From the NCBI RefSeq assembly GCF_000283155.1, contig NW_004454240.1, positions 1,939,201 through 2,003,200 on the forward strand: a stretch of 64,000 nucleotides of DNA. Reading direction: 5' to 3'. How positions within the stretch are numbered: position 1 is the first letter of the stretch; each line of letters begins with the position of its first letter. Below the pieces are notes generated by a model. The model was not told the DNA's origin and did no database searches. It saw only the letters and a program-made list of their open reading frames with translations. This document shows, in pieces, positions 23,325 through 33,965 of this stretch. This stretch comes from Ceratotherium simum simum. Its lineage: Eukaryota; Chordata; Mammalia; Perissodactyla; Rhinocerotidae. The position numbers were made by a program, and so were the translations under genes.

Positions 23325-23555
23325 TTACTCAACATTTTTTTATAATTTTATTTATTTTTCCCCCCAAAGCCCCAGTAGATAGCTGTATGTCATAGTTGCA
23401 CATCCTTCTAGTTGCTATACGTGGGACGCAGCCTCAGCATGGCTGGAGAAGCAGTGCGTGGGTGCGCGCCTGGGATCCAAACCCGGGCCGCCAGCATTGG
23501 AGCGTGCGCACTTAACCGTGGGTGCACTTAACCGCTAAGCCACGGGGCTGGCCCT
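23325..23555 (-). mobile_element. ERE, antisense, with duplicated head segment
   Basis: It has 'CCCCCCAAAGCCCCAGTAGA', then 'GGATCCAAACCCGGGCCGCC', and the head 'CACGGGGCTGGCCC'. The phrase GTGCGCACTTAACCG is partly repeated (about 23,505-23,535, 'GGGTGCACTTAACCGCTAAG'), a short internal duplication not found in the other copies. Confidence 0.9.
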
Positions 23556-23824
23556 TGTAATGTTTAATTATGTATAAACCTAACGTGCTCATGTGCCATG
23601 TCATTTGGCAGCTGTATTAAGCCTTCTATGTCATCTACATCACTGTTCATTTGTTTTTTTGAACTGAAAATTTGCAAAAGGCATGAAGTGCCTTTTTGTG
23701 TGGGATTTGGCATAGTACATGTCCTTTAGAATTCTGTTTTATCATCATCATTAGGAGAGGCCTTAGAGATCATCTGTGCAACTTCCTCATGTTTTAGATT
23801 GACAGTGAGGTCCAGAAAGGGGAA

Positions 23825-24240
23825 GTTCATTCAACAATCATTTATTGAGTATCTGGCACTTATTAGCTGCTGTGAGGGATACAAAGAAACACCGGATGCA
23901 TTCCCAGCCTTCTAGAAACTTTTTGTCTAGTTGGAGAAGTATACCATGCAAGGAAGAACAGAGTTAAGTTCAGTATTAACTAACTGCTAGAGTGGTGCAA
24001 AAGAAGGGAAGGGGGAAGCTCTTCTGGAGGGAGCAGTGACCTCATCGTGGAAAATGACACTTGAGCTGGAGCTTGAAAGGTTTCATAAAGATAGGGACTG
24101 GAAACATTCTAGACAGAGGCCTTGCCCACAGGTAAAAAGGCAAGTAGTCTAGATTGGTTTGCAGAGAAACATCAGGAGACAATGCTGGAAAGGCAGATTG
24201 GGGCCAGGGGAGGGTTTTAAATACTTCCCTCCCTGCATCC
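23825..24240 (-). mobile_element. L2 3' region, antisense
   Basis: It starts 'TTCATTCAACAATCATTTATTG' (abbreviated) and continues with 'GTGAGGGATACAAAGAAAC' and 'GACACTTGAGCTGGAGCTTG', matching antisense L2. Confidence 0.75.
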
Positions 24241-24254
24241 CACACCCCCTCCTC

Positions 24255-24545
24255 CACCAGGCTGATCCTACTAATCGTACAGGTCTCAACCTGAATGTCA
24301 CCTTCTCAGAGAAGCCTTCCCTGGGCACCTTCCCTAAGCAGGCCCCCTCATTATATTATCCTCTATCACTGTATCCTATTTATTTCCTTCATAGCGTTTG
24401 GCACACTATGTAATTATATACTCAGTCACCTACTTCTTTGTTGCTCTCCCCCACTAGACTATGAGGTCCTTGAGAGCAGAGACTGTCTTCTTTGATCTGC
24501 CCCTGTATTTCTAGCACCAAGCCCAATGCCTATCACTAAGTGCTC
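24255..24545 (+). mobile_element. L2 3' end, sense
   Basis: It carries 'AGAGAAGCCTTCCCTGGGC', 'CCCCACTAGACTATGAGG' and 'CTTGAGAGCAGAGACTGTC', the standard L2 terminal region. Confidence 0.85.
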
Positions 24546-25195
24546 ACCAAGCCTGCCTCTTGTTATTACGAGGGTAGGGGCAGTGATAATGCAAACAAAG
24601 GACTAGCTTGAACAGACATTGTAAAGAATCAACAAGTTTTGGTAGGAGATTGGATATGAAGACCAAAGGAGAGAAAGCAGGTTTGGGGCCTAGGTGATGA
24701 GGGAAATGGTGGCACTATGAGGTAGGAGAAGAGTGAGTGAAAGAGTCAAGGAAAAGCCAAAGTGGTCCAGAGACAAATGAAATCAACAGTGAGAACAGGG
24801 ACGTGGCATTTTCATCTTTCTATGACGTTAAGGCTGGGAAGGGGGTCTTTGAATGTCATGCTTGGGAGGCCATGGCCAATCTTGAGAGCTTTCGGGCAAT
24901 CAGTAAACTTGTGTTGAATGAACAAATGGATGGTCAGGAAGTGGGAGCAGAGCAGGGAGACTCTTCAGTTCTTGGTGAGAAAACCGCAGAGTGAAAAGAA
25001 GGGGAAGGAGCTAAAGGAGAGGAAGTGCTTGGAGATGAAAAGGAGTCATAACTGATGGAGCAAGATCCCAGGGGAAGTTGCAGGGACTCCAGAATGGAAG
25101 CTCTCTGCAAAACAAAACACAAAATTCATATTCACCACAGGTTTGGGCCTAGTCAAATCTCTTCCCTCCAAGGGTGAGCCAAAGACTGGCCCATC
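24546..25195. other. Intergenic, decayed L2-like or unassigned
   Basis: Weak resemblance to antisense L2 internal sequence is visible near 24,600-24,990, but it is too decayed to define. I see no gene. Confidence 0.3.
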
Positions 25196-25340
25196 TCTTC
25201 TCCTTTACTGAGCACCTACTGTGTGAGATACTGTGCTAAATGCTGGGAATATGTAGATGAGTAAGACTTAGTCTCTGTTCTCAAAGAGGAGTCAAGGAGA
25301 GGAAGACAGATGTGAAGAAGAGATAAGGGCATCAAAATGT
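25196..25340 (-). mobile_element. L2 3' end, antisense
   Basis: It carries 'TTTACTGAGCACCTACTGTG' and 'CTGTGCTAAATGCTGGGAAT', the antisense L2 terminus. Confidence 0.75.
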
Positions 25341-25354
25341 TCCAAGTGTAGCAA

Positions 25355-25605
25355 AGTGAGAGGCAACACAGTGTAGCGCTTAAAAGCAGAACTACTGCAG
25401 CCACAGCCTCTGTGTGACTCATAGTTCTGCTGCTTATTAGCTGTGTGGCCTCCATGTGCCTCAGTTTCCTCATCTGGAAAATGAAGATAATAAGAGCATC
25501 TACCTCATGGGGCTGTTTTTGGCAATAAGTGAATTAAAATGCATAAAGCACTTAGTACAGTACTGGCCTGTCACATAGTAAACATGAAATAAATGTTAGC
25601 TGTTA
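25355..25605 (+). mobile_element. MIR SINE
   Basis: It carries 'GGCAACACAGTGTAGCGCTT', 'GCTTATTAGCTGTGTGGCC', 'GTGCCTCAGTTTCCTCATC' and 'CATAAAGCACTTAGTACAG'. It is inserted between two parts of an antisense L2. Confidence 0.9.
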
Positions 25606-25619
25606 CACTGATGACAAAA

Positions 25620-26000
25620 GTTTTTATAGGGTCTAATGGAGCACAAAGGAAGGAATGGTCAATTTGACCTATGGGGTGGGAGGGAAGCAAAGGAGATGCT
25701 TCAGGAAAGGCAACACAGGAGGGGAATTCTTGAATCGAGTCTTAAAATATTAAGAGGAGTCAATCAGGTAAGCAAGACGGGGTAGCAACGAGGGCATTGA
25801 TGGCAGAAAAAGAAGCTTGAGCAAAGGCATGCGGTTGTGGTGCATTCAGGCAACTCATGGCTGGAGCAGACGGAAACACAGCAAAAGGTCAGGCAGGAGA
25901 AAAAGGCCAAGGCCTGATGGCAGAAGGGCCATGCTAAGGAGCTTGGACTTTTCCCTGTAGGTAACAGGGCCTGGTAGGAGGGGGAGAGCTCTTTAGATGG
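25620..26000 (-). mobile_element. L2 internal 3' region, antisense
   Basis: It carries 'CTTGAGCAAAGGCATGCGG', 'ATGGCTGGAGCAGACGG' and 'GGAGCTTGGACTTTTCCCTG', matching the antisense L2 order that follows the segment at 25,196. Confidence 0.7.
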
Positions 26001-27786
26001 CTAATTCTGTCAGCTAAGTGGAGGATGATTGTGGGGACAGGAAGGTCAGGAGAATATCCTCTTGCACAAGCTCTTCACTGTGAGCAGACAGGTCTGAATC
26101 CTTCTTCTCAAACCACCAGCCTTCCAGTCCTTCAAAGTATGCTAGATACTTCTGGTTACAGTGCCAGTGGCAGGAGAGGGATGGGACACGCAGGTAGTTC
26201 TTTCGGTCTAACGGGAAAACCACCAGGGGGTATCAGACTGCGACAACAGGCACAGCTCTGAGGATAAAATCTAGTTGGGGCTTCATTGCTGAAGAAGCTC
26301 TTCTATTCTCTGGCAAAGCACATGGTATCGAGACCCTGTTCACTGGGGGAGGAACCAAGACGTGCGGGAGCCAGTTCTGCTATTTCTTGAAAGTGATGGG
26401 ATAAGAGAGGGGCTTTTGAGGAAATTGGAATTTGAGCTTCAAATAGTTATTTGCAGTGATCATAAAATGTCCTAGAGGTGCCAAGGAACTGACTGAATGG
26501 ATAAAAGGATTAATGGAAGCAAGGCCATAAAATCCTAGGTGGGAACAGGGATGAAGGATGAAACTTGGGAATGCTGAGACAGAATGACTACTGCCAGGGC
26601 CCAGGTAGAGTTTGTCAGGCATCTAGGCGCACTTCTAATGTGGGCGCTCAGTTGCTGGATTGCCTGGAGAAAGCTAACAGTGCTCTGAACACCCACTCAT
26701 CTCATTTCTACAGGGTTTTCTGACACCTTGGGCTTCCAGTGGTTGGCATCAGGCAAGCATTGTCCCTGTGAAAAGGGCTCCATTGTCCTTTAATACTGAC
26801 CTTTCTGCTCGACTCTGGTGTCCCTTTTCAGTCCCATCCTTTTTTGCTTGACCTTGACCTGCTCAGGATACTTCCCCTTTAGTCTCTTTCCAGACCTGCA
26901 GCTCAACTCCCACTTTCTTATGCATCCATATTAGCTTCATTCTCGAGCACAACTTCTACACTTGTTTTGGGTAAAGATTTTGCTTTCATTAGCTAATTTC
27001 TAGAAGCACTTTCACTTTAAGATAAAGTTGGTCATTTGTATCTGAACAAATATTTTATGTAGTCATGAGTATCATCCTATGAATGTTTTAAGGTCTGTTA
27101 GAGATGGAGAAACCGAGGCGTGATTCACTGTGTTGTCAGCAGCAGAACTGGGGCGACCCCAGCATTGGCTCCTTGGGGAGACGAGGCTCCAGCCATCAGG
27201 TCACAGCAGAGCTTAGGGTCAGGGGGTGTCTACCTTTGTGGTTTCCAAGCTGCTCAGTATCTCCCCTCTGGGGCTGAAATTTCTTCAGCTATGCCTCCTC
27301 TAGAAGGGACTGCAGCTGTGAAGACAGAGTCTCAACACAGTGTGCTTAACAAGACAGCTCTCTGTTCCCTTTGCACTTAGGAGCTGGATTTCCTTAAACC
27401 CCCACAGAGCACTTTGGGGACTCCCTTTTGTCGAGCTGCCTTCTAGCAAATGATAGAAAGGAAGGAAGCACCCTGCAAACCGTACAGCACCGCAAACAGG
27501 TAAGGATTCCTGTCCTTACTGTGGTTCAGCCCCCACATATCAGGGTCGCTCACTCAGTCATTGCTCTTGACCTTCATTCCGGCAGTACTTCCTCTCGCTT
27601 TTGCACACAAATTGCAGTAACATCAGCCACGTCAGAAGTACCTGCTCTAAGCGCTCCTCCTCTCTTCAGAGGGCTTCAGGGATGACTGCTACCCTGCTCT
27701 GCAAACTGGGCGCATCTCACCCTCATTTTCCCCTGAGCTCTCAATGCTTTCTGGAAACACTAGTAGGCCAGCTTTTTCTCACCATA
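26001..27786. other. Intergenic or distal DLG3 3' flank, unassigned
   Basis: This is sequence without a recognised repeat. A minus-strand frame of 69 residues at 26,014-26,223 (reading ...HWHCNQKYLAYFEGLEGWW...) has unusual composition for chance, but I recognise no family, start context or splice structure. It is not called as a gene. Confidence 0.35.
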
Positions 27787-27792
27787 TTTATT
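27787..27792 (-). terminator. DLG3: Candidate DLG3 distal poly(A) signal
   Basis: TTTATT on the plus strand is AATAAA in the DLG3 sense. It lies about 2.56 kb after the stop. The downstream sequence is not strongly GU-rich, so use is uncertain. Confidence 0.35.
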
Positions 27793-28187
27793 AGTCTCTG
27801 CTGTTAACTTGGCCCCTGCTTTCTCTAACAAACATCTTTGCTGCAGCAGGCAGCTCCCTCCTTGTGTACCTTCTGGAAGAATGTCAGCATTTTGCCACCA
27901 AGGATGTGGACATCCCCCACCCCCCGCCTGGTTGGTGCTATTTGAGGCAGCATTTGGGGGCTGGGGTGGAAGACTGAGCACATAACTTTCACAAAGGATC
28001 TATTAGGACCACAGGGGTCTAGAACCATCCAGAGGAATGCCTGACCCTGTCAACTGATGGTCACTCAGTAGAGAGCCTTTTGGCCCCCAAACAAAGGTTT
28101 GGGACATTTTTCCCACTGTTGTGCCCCCACCCTCCCTTCTCAACTACTTCAAGAAGGTCTCTGGGCCACAGTTCATTGCAACTATCA

Positions 28188-28193
28188 TTTATT
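28188..28193 (-). terminator. DLG3: Candidate DLG3 poly(A) signal
   Basis: AATAAA in the DLG3 sense lies about 2.16 kb after the stop. It is an alternative to the signal at 27,787. Confidence 0.35.
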
Positions 28194-28690
28194 AAAAAAT
28201 ATATGTCTCCTTGGAAGGAACACTGGTAAACCAACTAGTGTCATGCTTACTTTGAATCTTTGCTTTTCTTCCCTGGGAGGGGTAGAGGGTCAAGCAGCAT
28301 TCGGACCACATCACTTACTAACATCAGAGAAGTCAGCACTGCCTGCTCACCCCCCTCACCAGAGTCACAGTCAGCCATCACTTTGCCCCTCTTTGCCTTC
28401 ATCCAGCGTTCGGCCCAGGGAAAGCTGCTGCCCTTGCTTTACCCTCAGTCTGGGCCCCACACTTGACAGTTAGCCTCATTATGCTGGTAGGAGAACTGGT
28501 AACACACTTCCTAAATTTGCCTGGTCGTGCTCAAAGCTTCTTCAACATGGCATCGTTTGCACTGGTTATAACACAGGGGGCTAGGAAACTCCAGACTCAA
28601 CCCTAGGGCCAAGCATGTCTCCGCTCTCCTCCCCTGCGTCATGCCTCCAGTGTGGAGGCGAGGGAGGCATGGTGGCTTCAAAGGAGCACG

Positions 28691-28716
28691 GTGGGGTGGG
28701 GTGGGGTGGGGTGGGG
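28691..28716 (+). repeat. (GGGGT)n pentanucleotide repeat
   Basis: Five G4 runs separated by single T bases lie on the plus strand, giving quadruplex potential in DNA. In a DLG3 transcript it would read as a C-rich (CCCCA)n tract. Confidence 0.9.
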
Positions 28717-29768
28717 CCTGAGCCACCCCTGCCACCTGCATCTGTGGTCAGAGAAAAACTCCCTTGACCACAATCGCTGCCGTCTGACTCTGGGAAAAAG
28801 CAACAAGGTTTCACATCTCTCCAGTAAGCGAATCTTAGCTCTACAGCTCAAATCGACAGCATTCAAGTCTACTTTCTCCTTGAAGAAACAGTAAGCTCCC
28901 AGCTGTTGGTGAGGGGGCTGGGGTAGGGCAGATGAAGCAGCGGTGAAAAAAACCCAAATCAAACTTCTCATTATGTGGTTGGCCAAGCCCAGTGCTGTCC
29001 CACTGCCCAGCACAGAAATAGAAGGCAAGTGACCCCCTGTCCCTGTCGGTGGGCCCATGAAGGGGCCTCAGCTGAGCCCAGCATGTCCCTGGCAGGTGAA
29101 TTAAGGGACACACAGCAACACAGAGCAGAGCCCCAGCTCCTGCTCTCAGTTCTCACCAGCCCCCACTGCCCCTTCCACTGACTGGAGGGCCGAGCCTGGT
29201 CACCTACTCTAGCCCCAGGCCCGGCTCCTCCAGAACGTCATGAGCCTTTAGAACACTGTCCAATTGGCTTCTACGCATTCACTTAAATAGTAAAAGTAAA
29301 ATTTGGAATAATGAAAAGGCTGACACAGTAGCACAACATGGTTTTGGTTTAACAGCAGCTTAAAAATGAACAAAAAGGAAACCTCTCATGCAGACATATC
29401 AGGTGGCATAAAACAATACGCAATTTAATATGGAGCATCGTTAGCCATTCTCTCTTTCCACACACAGGACTGACTGCACCTCAAGGGCAGCAGCTGCTTT
29501 AGGGTCACGTCTCGAACCCTCTCACCCCCAGGCAAAAACCCTTTCTCGCAGGCCACTGGCTGACCCCCTCCTAGAGATCCCCCAGCTCTCAAGAGAATGA
29601 CCAAATGCGAGTGCCCGTCGTACAGCACTTACTACCATTTTCAATTCCTCCCCAACCAGTTGGGATAGAAGATGCCATCTGATTGGAATATGAAAATTAA
29701 AGCATTTCTCTAATAACACAGTACCATTGATGAAGTCTCCATAGATTTTCTAGTCCAAATGTGTGTGA

Positions 29769-29870
29769 ATATATATATATTATATGAGAGTGTATAATAT
29801 ATATATATAATAATTTCTATATATTTTATATAAATTACATATATATATCTATATATAAATAAGATACTTT
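29769..29870. repeat. AT-rich tract with perfect hairpin
   Basis: This is an (AT)n-rich tract. At 29,769-29,808 a 16-bp arm is followed by an 8-base loop (TGAGAGTG) and its exact reverse complement TATAATATATATATAT. It lies within the probable DLG3 3' UTR. Confidence 0.85.
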
Positions 29871-30349
29871 CTGTTGCCATTACGTTGCACCGTTCAGAGC
29901 TGCATGACAGCAGTACAGATAGGTAGAAATGCCCAGGAGCATCTCATCACGTGGTGCATTGAGCTCACTTCACCAGCCGTGCAGCTGTCCAGAGTCTGTC
30001 TTTCCATCAGTCCTCCTCTCTTCTCTTCGCTTCTGCTTGGTTTTTATGAAAACAATGACTCTGATGGATTTGCACCTGTGCTAGTGCTTGGGAAAGGTCC
30101 ATGCAGGAATGGGCACAGTCACATGATGAGTGAGATAGATGGTATCATCCCAAAAAATAAACTAAAACAAAACAAAAATTAAAAAAAAAAACAGAACAGG
30201 ACTAGAAAACTCAATTTTTTTTGACATATCTAAAAAAGGGGACAAGAACAGTAGTCATTTGTTCTCCCCGTGGGGACAGGAATGAAGAGGGAGGAGGGAA
30301 GAGGGACTTGATTTCTTCTGTTCACAAGAGAATGGTTGGAGGGGATTCT

Positions 30350-30456
30350 TCAGAGTTTTTCAGGGGATGGGACCCAAATGTAGTGCCCAGACTGGTCCTC
30401 AATGATTTGTTTGATTTTGTTATAAATCTCTTCCAGTGAGTCACCCTGTACAATGG
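30350..30456 (-). CDS. DLG3: DLG3 terminal coding exon (end of GK domain)
   Basis: The minus strand reads acceptor 'CTTCACTTTAG', then 107 bp encoding (A)[20 protein letters not shown], then [14 protein letters not shown] and TGA at 30,352-30,350. The terminal motif QSG(H/P)YIWVP is diagnostic of DLG-family MAGUKs. The '[23 protein letters not shown]' spelling (shown in parts) is that of DLG3/SAP102 rather than DLG1, DLG2 or DLG4. The segment forms the last helix and strand of the guanylate-kinase-like domain. It joins the preceding exon through a split Ala codon (G|CC). Confidence 0.97.
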
Positions 30457-31572
30457 CTAAAGTGAAGAGGAAAACAGAATTATTACTGTGGTCCATGGCA
30501 CCCCCCAAGCCCCGGCAATCCAGCCTGTCCCAACAATCCTACAGCTTAGCCCGGCACAAGACGCGCACACAGATGTGGGCTTTGGTTTCCCTAGTTGGCT
30601 GTCTGTGAGCCTAGGGCAGCAAGGGAAACTGGGAGGCACTCCAAGCCCAGGGCTTGAAGTCAATTTGCTGAGACAGTGAGACTAAGCAGCAAAGAATAGG
30701 AAAATGTGTTGTTCAAAAAATGTTTATTAAGCACCCATTAGATGCCAGACCTTGCAGCTCATGTTGCTCTTGGCCGCCATGAGGCCAGCAGCTGGTAATT
30801 CTAAAGCAGCCTTACTAGAAGATTTGGAAAATCCGAGTTATCCAGAGAAAGAGCTGAAAGCCACAATTTCTGGCAAGAGGCAGTGCTCCTGGGGCCGTCA
30901 CATCTGCTCTATGTCAGATGTCAGCCCGGCAAACAAGGACACGGACACTAATCGTAAAGGGAGCTCTAAAGCCCAAGGTGTGAGATACAGTTATGAATCC
31001 TTTCCCTGGTTAACCTACTAGCACCACCAGCTAGAGTTCACTCAACACCGACCTGCACATACATGTCACTGTACTTTAAAAGGTAAGCAACGTATTACAT
31101 AGAAACCTTCCCAACCTTTTAGGAACTGACCTTCTAATGTAGGTGACTATATAAACAACACACACACACGTGCACACACACACATGCTGACAGACAACCT
31201 GAATACCACACCAAGGAACCATCATCATCAACAAATGTTTATTCAGCACCTAAAACATGCAAGGCCGAGTACTGGACTGTGGAGGGAGTCGGGAGGGAGG
31301 GGAATAAAGTAAAAGGGGGAGCCTACAGTCTACTAGGGACACGAGGACAAAATGAACATAATGATCTAAGGCAGCGTTTGGTGATGGTGGTTGACACTAT
31401 AAACTGGCTAAACTGCTCTGGCTGGATGGAGGGAATTGGAGTACTTTGGAAAGGTTTGAGCACAAGAGCATCCAGAAACTCTGTGCGAGGTGTCTGAGGC
31501 TCTTGGAGACACTGATAGAACAGATATCTGGCTGGTCCCACGTCACCCCAGCCGGGCAGCAAGGATTCTTAC
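30457..31572 (-). other. DLG3: DLG3 last intron
   Basis: This 1,116-bp GT-AG intron carries antisense L2 ends at about 30,715-30,770 and 31,222-31,500 ('ATGTTTATTCAGCACC') and a CA repeat at about 31,158-31,185. Confidence 0.85.
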
Positions 31573-31664
31573 CTGTGAAGTATTCTCCAAACTCCTGCTC
31601 CAGTTTCATGGCTTTGTCATAGATCTTATTTGCTTGTTCGTATGTCTGCCGTCGGTTCATTTCC
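31573..31664 (-). CDS. DLG3: DLG3 GK-domain exon
   Basis: This 92-bp exon lies between acceptor 'GTCCTTGGCAG' and donor GTAAGAATCC. It encodes EMNRRQTYEQANKIYDKAMK then LEQEFGEYFT. This is the helical lid-side part of the guanylate-kinase-like domain. The spelling is DLG3-specific (DLG1 and DLG4 have EEQARK in place of YEQANK). The upstream junction completes M (AT|G) and the downstream junction completes A (G|CC), so the frame is intact. Confidence 0.97.
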
Positions 31665-32007
31665 CTGCCAAGGACACAGAAGAAAAATAGTACCAAACTA
31701 GATTCTGTGTTTTGATTAATGTAAAGGATTGTTCCAGGCTCCCTGAAAATCTGCTCAGCTGCCCTCTGAGAGCACCAGTGGCCAATGGCTCAACATCTTT
31801 CTCAAACCTTCCAGATGTAAAAGCCCAAGTGGGAATACACGCACAGGCACTCAAACCAGGAGGAGCCCTCAGCACTAGAGCTGGGGCGCAGACTTTCCTT
31901 TGAGCTTCCATTGAGTCTCACCACTACCCAACAAATCACTTTATTTTTTATTTCCTTTCCAGGGCCCTCTCATAGCTGGGAGTATCTGAGTCCCAGCAAA
32001 TACTTAC

Positions 32008-32117
32008 ATGAGTGCTTCAATGGACTTGGGCTTGATGAAAATGGCAATGGGGTAAAGTTGTGCTTGCTGCAGCCTCTTGATAGCATTGCCAGAAACATCT
32101 AAGATGCAGTGCTTGCC
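32008..32117 (-). CDS. DLG3: DLG3 GK-domain exon
   Basis: This 110-bp exon lies between 'TTGATTTTTCAG' and donor GTAAGTATTT. It encodes [20 protein letters not shown] then [16 protein letters not shown](M). It is the core strand-helix-strand section of the guanylate-kinase-like fold. In DLG proteins this fold has lost nucleotide phosphorylation and acts as a phospho-protein binding module. It joins both neighbours in frame. Confidence 0.97.
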
Positions 32118-32513
32118 CTGAAAAATCAAAGACTTGCATCAGCCCACCCAGTCCCTGCTATCCAACCCCAAGCACTTACCCAGTGGCAACCCAAACATCC
32201 ACCTGGGGGGAACCCAGAGCCACCCAGAGAGACCTAGAAGATTCTACCCCTGAGGTACCCAGGCTCCACATTTTGCTCCTACTGCCAGAAAAAGCCATGT
32301 CTGCAGAGGGGTCCCTATTCAGGTGGGTGATGCTCTGGGGTGACAGACACCTCCACCCAGGGGCTGGGAACATGCAGAGTGGGCACGGCTTAGTCTGCAG
32401 TGCCATTTGTAGGCCCTGTGCTAGAAGGATGAGGATCCAAGCGGAACTTCGGCAGGAGCAGTTCTGCGTTCCCTGTGAGGGTTATCTAGCAGAGCCACCT
32501 CCTCCCTCCTTAC

Positions 32514-32686
32514 CCTCTCGGCCACTGCTCGCACTGACTGGATGCTGGTCCCATAGAGATTGTCGTTGAACTGGCCAGCCTCGATGAACTTGTTGTCCTG
32601 AATGTCCTTCTCCATTTGTTCTCGGGATACCACAAAGTGGTAGTCTTGTCCATCCACCTCATTATCACGTCGAGGCCGGGTAGTAT
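32514..32686 (-). CDS. DLG3: DLG3 GK-domain exon (GMP-site region)
   Basis: This 173-bp exon follows 'TTTCTTCCTTCAG' and ends before GTAAGG. It encodes (H)[18 protein letters not shown], then [20 protein letters not shown], then [32 protein letters not shown] is the conserved GMP-binding-loop segment of MAGUK guanylate-kinase domains. In this family it forms the pocket for phosphoserine ligands. The variant residues FNDN and VRAVAER fit DLG3. Confidence 0.97.
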
Positions 32687-33281
32687 CTGAAGGAAGAAAG
32701 GAAACTCTGTGTGGCCCAAGGACAAATGACCTGCCCCAGGCCAAAAGAGCTGACTTCTTCCTCTCTCACCTGGGTCCTGGGGCCACTCCAGTGTTTTTCA
32801 GATGAGTGGGGGGAAAAAGCAGCTGGGTAGAAGTTTGTCTTGCCTACTTCTCTTCTAACCATCAGGTCTCACACACAGAGGGCTATCTGCTTTAGCTTAA
32901 ACTGGCCCAGAAAGGTGGAGATTCCAGGGCCAAGGCCTGGCAGAGGGTGCCAAACCTGGCAGCGGAGCCAGTGAACCTAACAAGCCATCCAGCAGGCCAT
33001 GCCAACACCACTTGGGCTGGGCCCCCGTTTGTCCAATCATTCCCGACCATCACCACTCAGACTTCTCTCAAAGGGAGTGAGCAGGCCAGCCTGATGTCTG
33101 AGTTCTCCCAACCCCATCAGCTTGGGGGGAATCTGTTGCTGCCTAATCTCTTCCAGGGTGTGAGATGTACCCTGTTCCCAGAGAATCCTAGAACCTGGCC
33201 CCAGATCCTTTCCTTAAAACATCAGAGCAACAATTCCTAGGGCAGCAATGCCTCACTCCCAAAGCCTTCCTGGGCTCTTAC

Positions 33282-33383
33282 GTGGCACACAGGATCCAAA
33301 CTTATGTGGGAACTCCGAGATCAGGTCATCGTTGACTCTGTCCTTCATTGGGCCCAGGATGATCACAGGCCTTGCATAGTGAA
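33282..33383 (-). CDS. DLG3: DLG3 exon starting the GK domain
   Basis: This 102-bp exon follows acceptor 'TCTCTCTTTCCAG' and ends before GTAAGAGCCC. It encodes (I)[19 protein letters not shown] then [25 protein letters not shown] is the start of the guanylate-kinase-like domain. The position of the kinase P-loop lacks the GxxGxGK consensus (here [10 protein letters not shown]), as is known for DLG proteins, so the domain is catalytically dead. The PMKDRVNDD spelling singles out DLG3. Confidence 0.97.
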
Positions 33384-33914
33384 CTGGAAAGAGAGAGATC
33401 ATGAAGATAGTGAGCAAGGCCCCCCACCAAATAGCCTGTTCTACCTCCACGTCTGCCTAGAACACGGAGACTCTGGAGCAGCCACGCAGACAGGGCAGAG
33501 CATCCGGGGCCATTCTCTGGCTTTTAACTACAAACACATCAAAGAGCCTTTAATTTGAGAATATCTAAGTCCAAGGCAAGTCTGAAGTCAGAAGCATCTC
33601 CCCTTCCAAAGGATTCAGGAGAAATCTCTGCAAGGGCATCCGCAGCTGAGCAAGGTTTTTTCAGAGCAGCCATCAAAGGGAGGGACCAGGACCTCTCTTT
33701 TAGTAGTGGCCACACCCACTGAAATCGACCTTTGCCATCCTTGTAAATCCGTCCTATCCTTTGGAAGGCACCCTGGCAGCGAGCAAAGGTGTAGTGAGGG
33801 GCGCACACTGGGTGGCTTCCCCCCTTCTCTATAACACTAGGGAGCAGTAGAAGAGAAGGAGGCCCCATGACCATGAGACTAGCTTGAAGGCAAGACTCTC
33901 AGAAGGGGGCTTAC

Positions 33915-33965
33915 TTTCTTGCCGTGTCACTGGCTCATATGACAAAATAGCATCCTCTTGTCCTT
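33915..33965 (-). CDS. DLG3: DLG3 short linker exon (HOOK-GK)
   Basis: This 51-bp exon lies after 'TTTTTTTTTGCAG' and before GTAAGCCCCC. It encodes (K)GQEDAILSYEPVTRQE(I). This is the conserved DLG 'GQED.ILSYEPV..QE' strand between the HOOK insert region and the guanylate-kinase domain, part of the split SH3 fold. It is constitutive in the family. Confidence 0.96.

Larger units (their letters stand above)
27787..30349 (-). other. DLG3: Probable DLG3 3' UTR
   Basis: This is the region immediately 3' of the DLG3 stop and lacks recognised transposons. Canonical AATAAA on the minus strand occurs at 28,188-28,193 and 27,787-27,792, and an ATTAAA variant occurs near 29,417. The true end could be at any of these. 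It contains an AT hairpin tract (29,769-29,808) and a GGGGT repeat (28,691-28,716). DLG3 mRNAs are known to carry a long 3' UTR, but the exact extent here is inferred. Confidence 0.5.

Noticed and set aside
32183..32569. 128-codon plus-strand frame overlapping a DLG3 GK exon
   Set aside because: It is a shadow of the intron and the antisense of the real exon 32,514-32,686.
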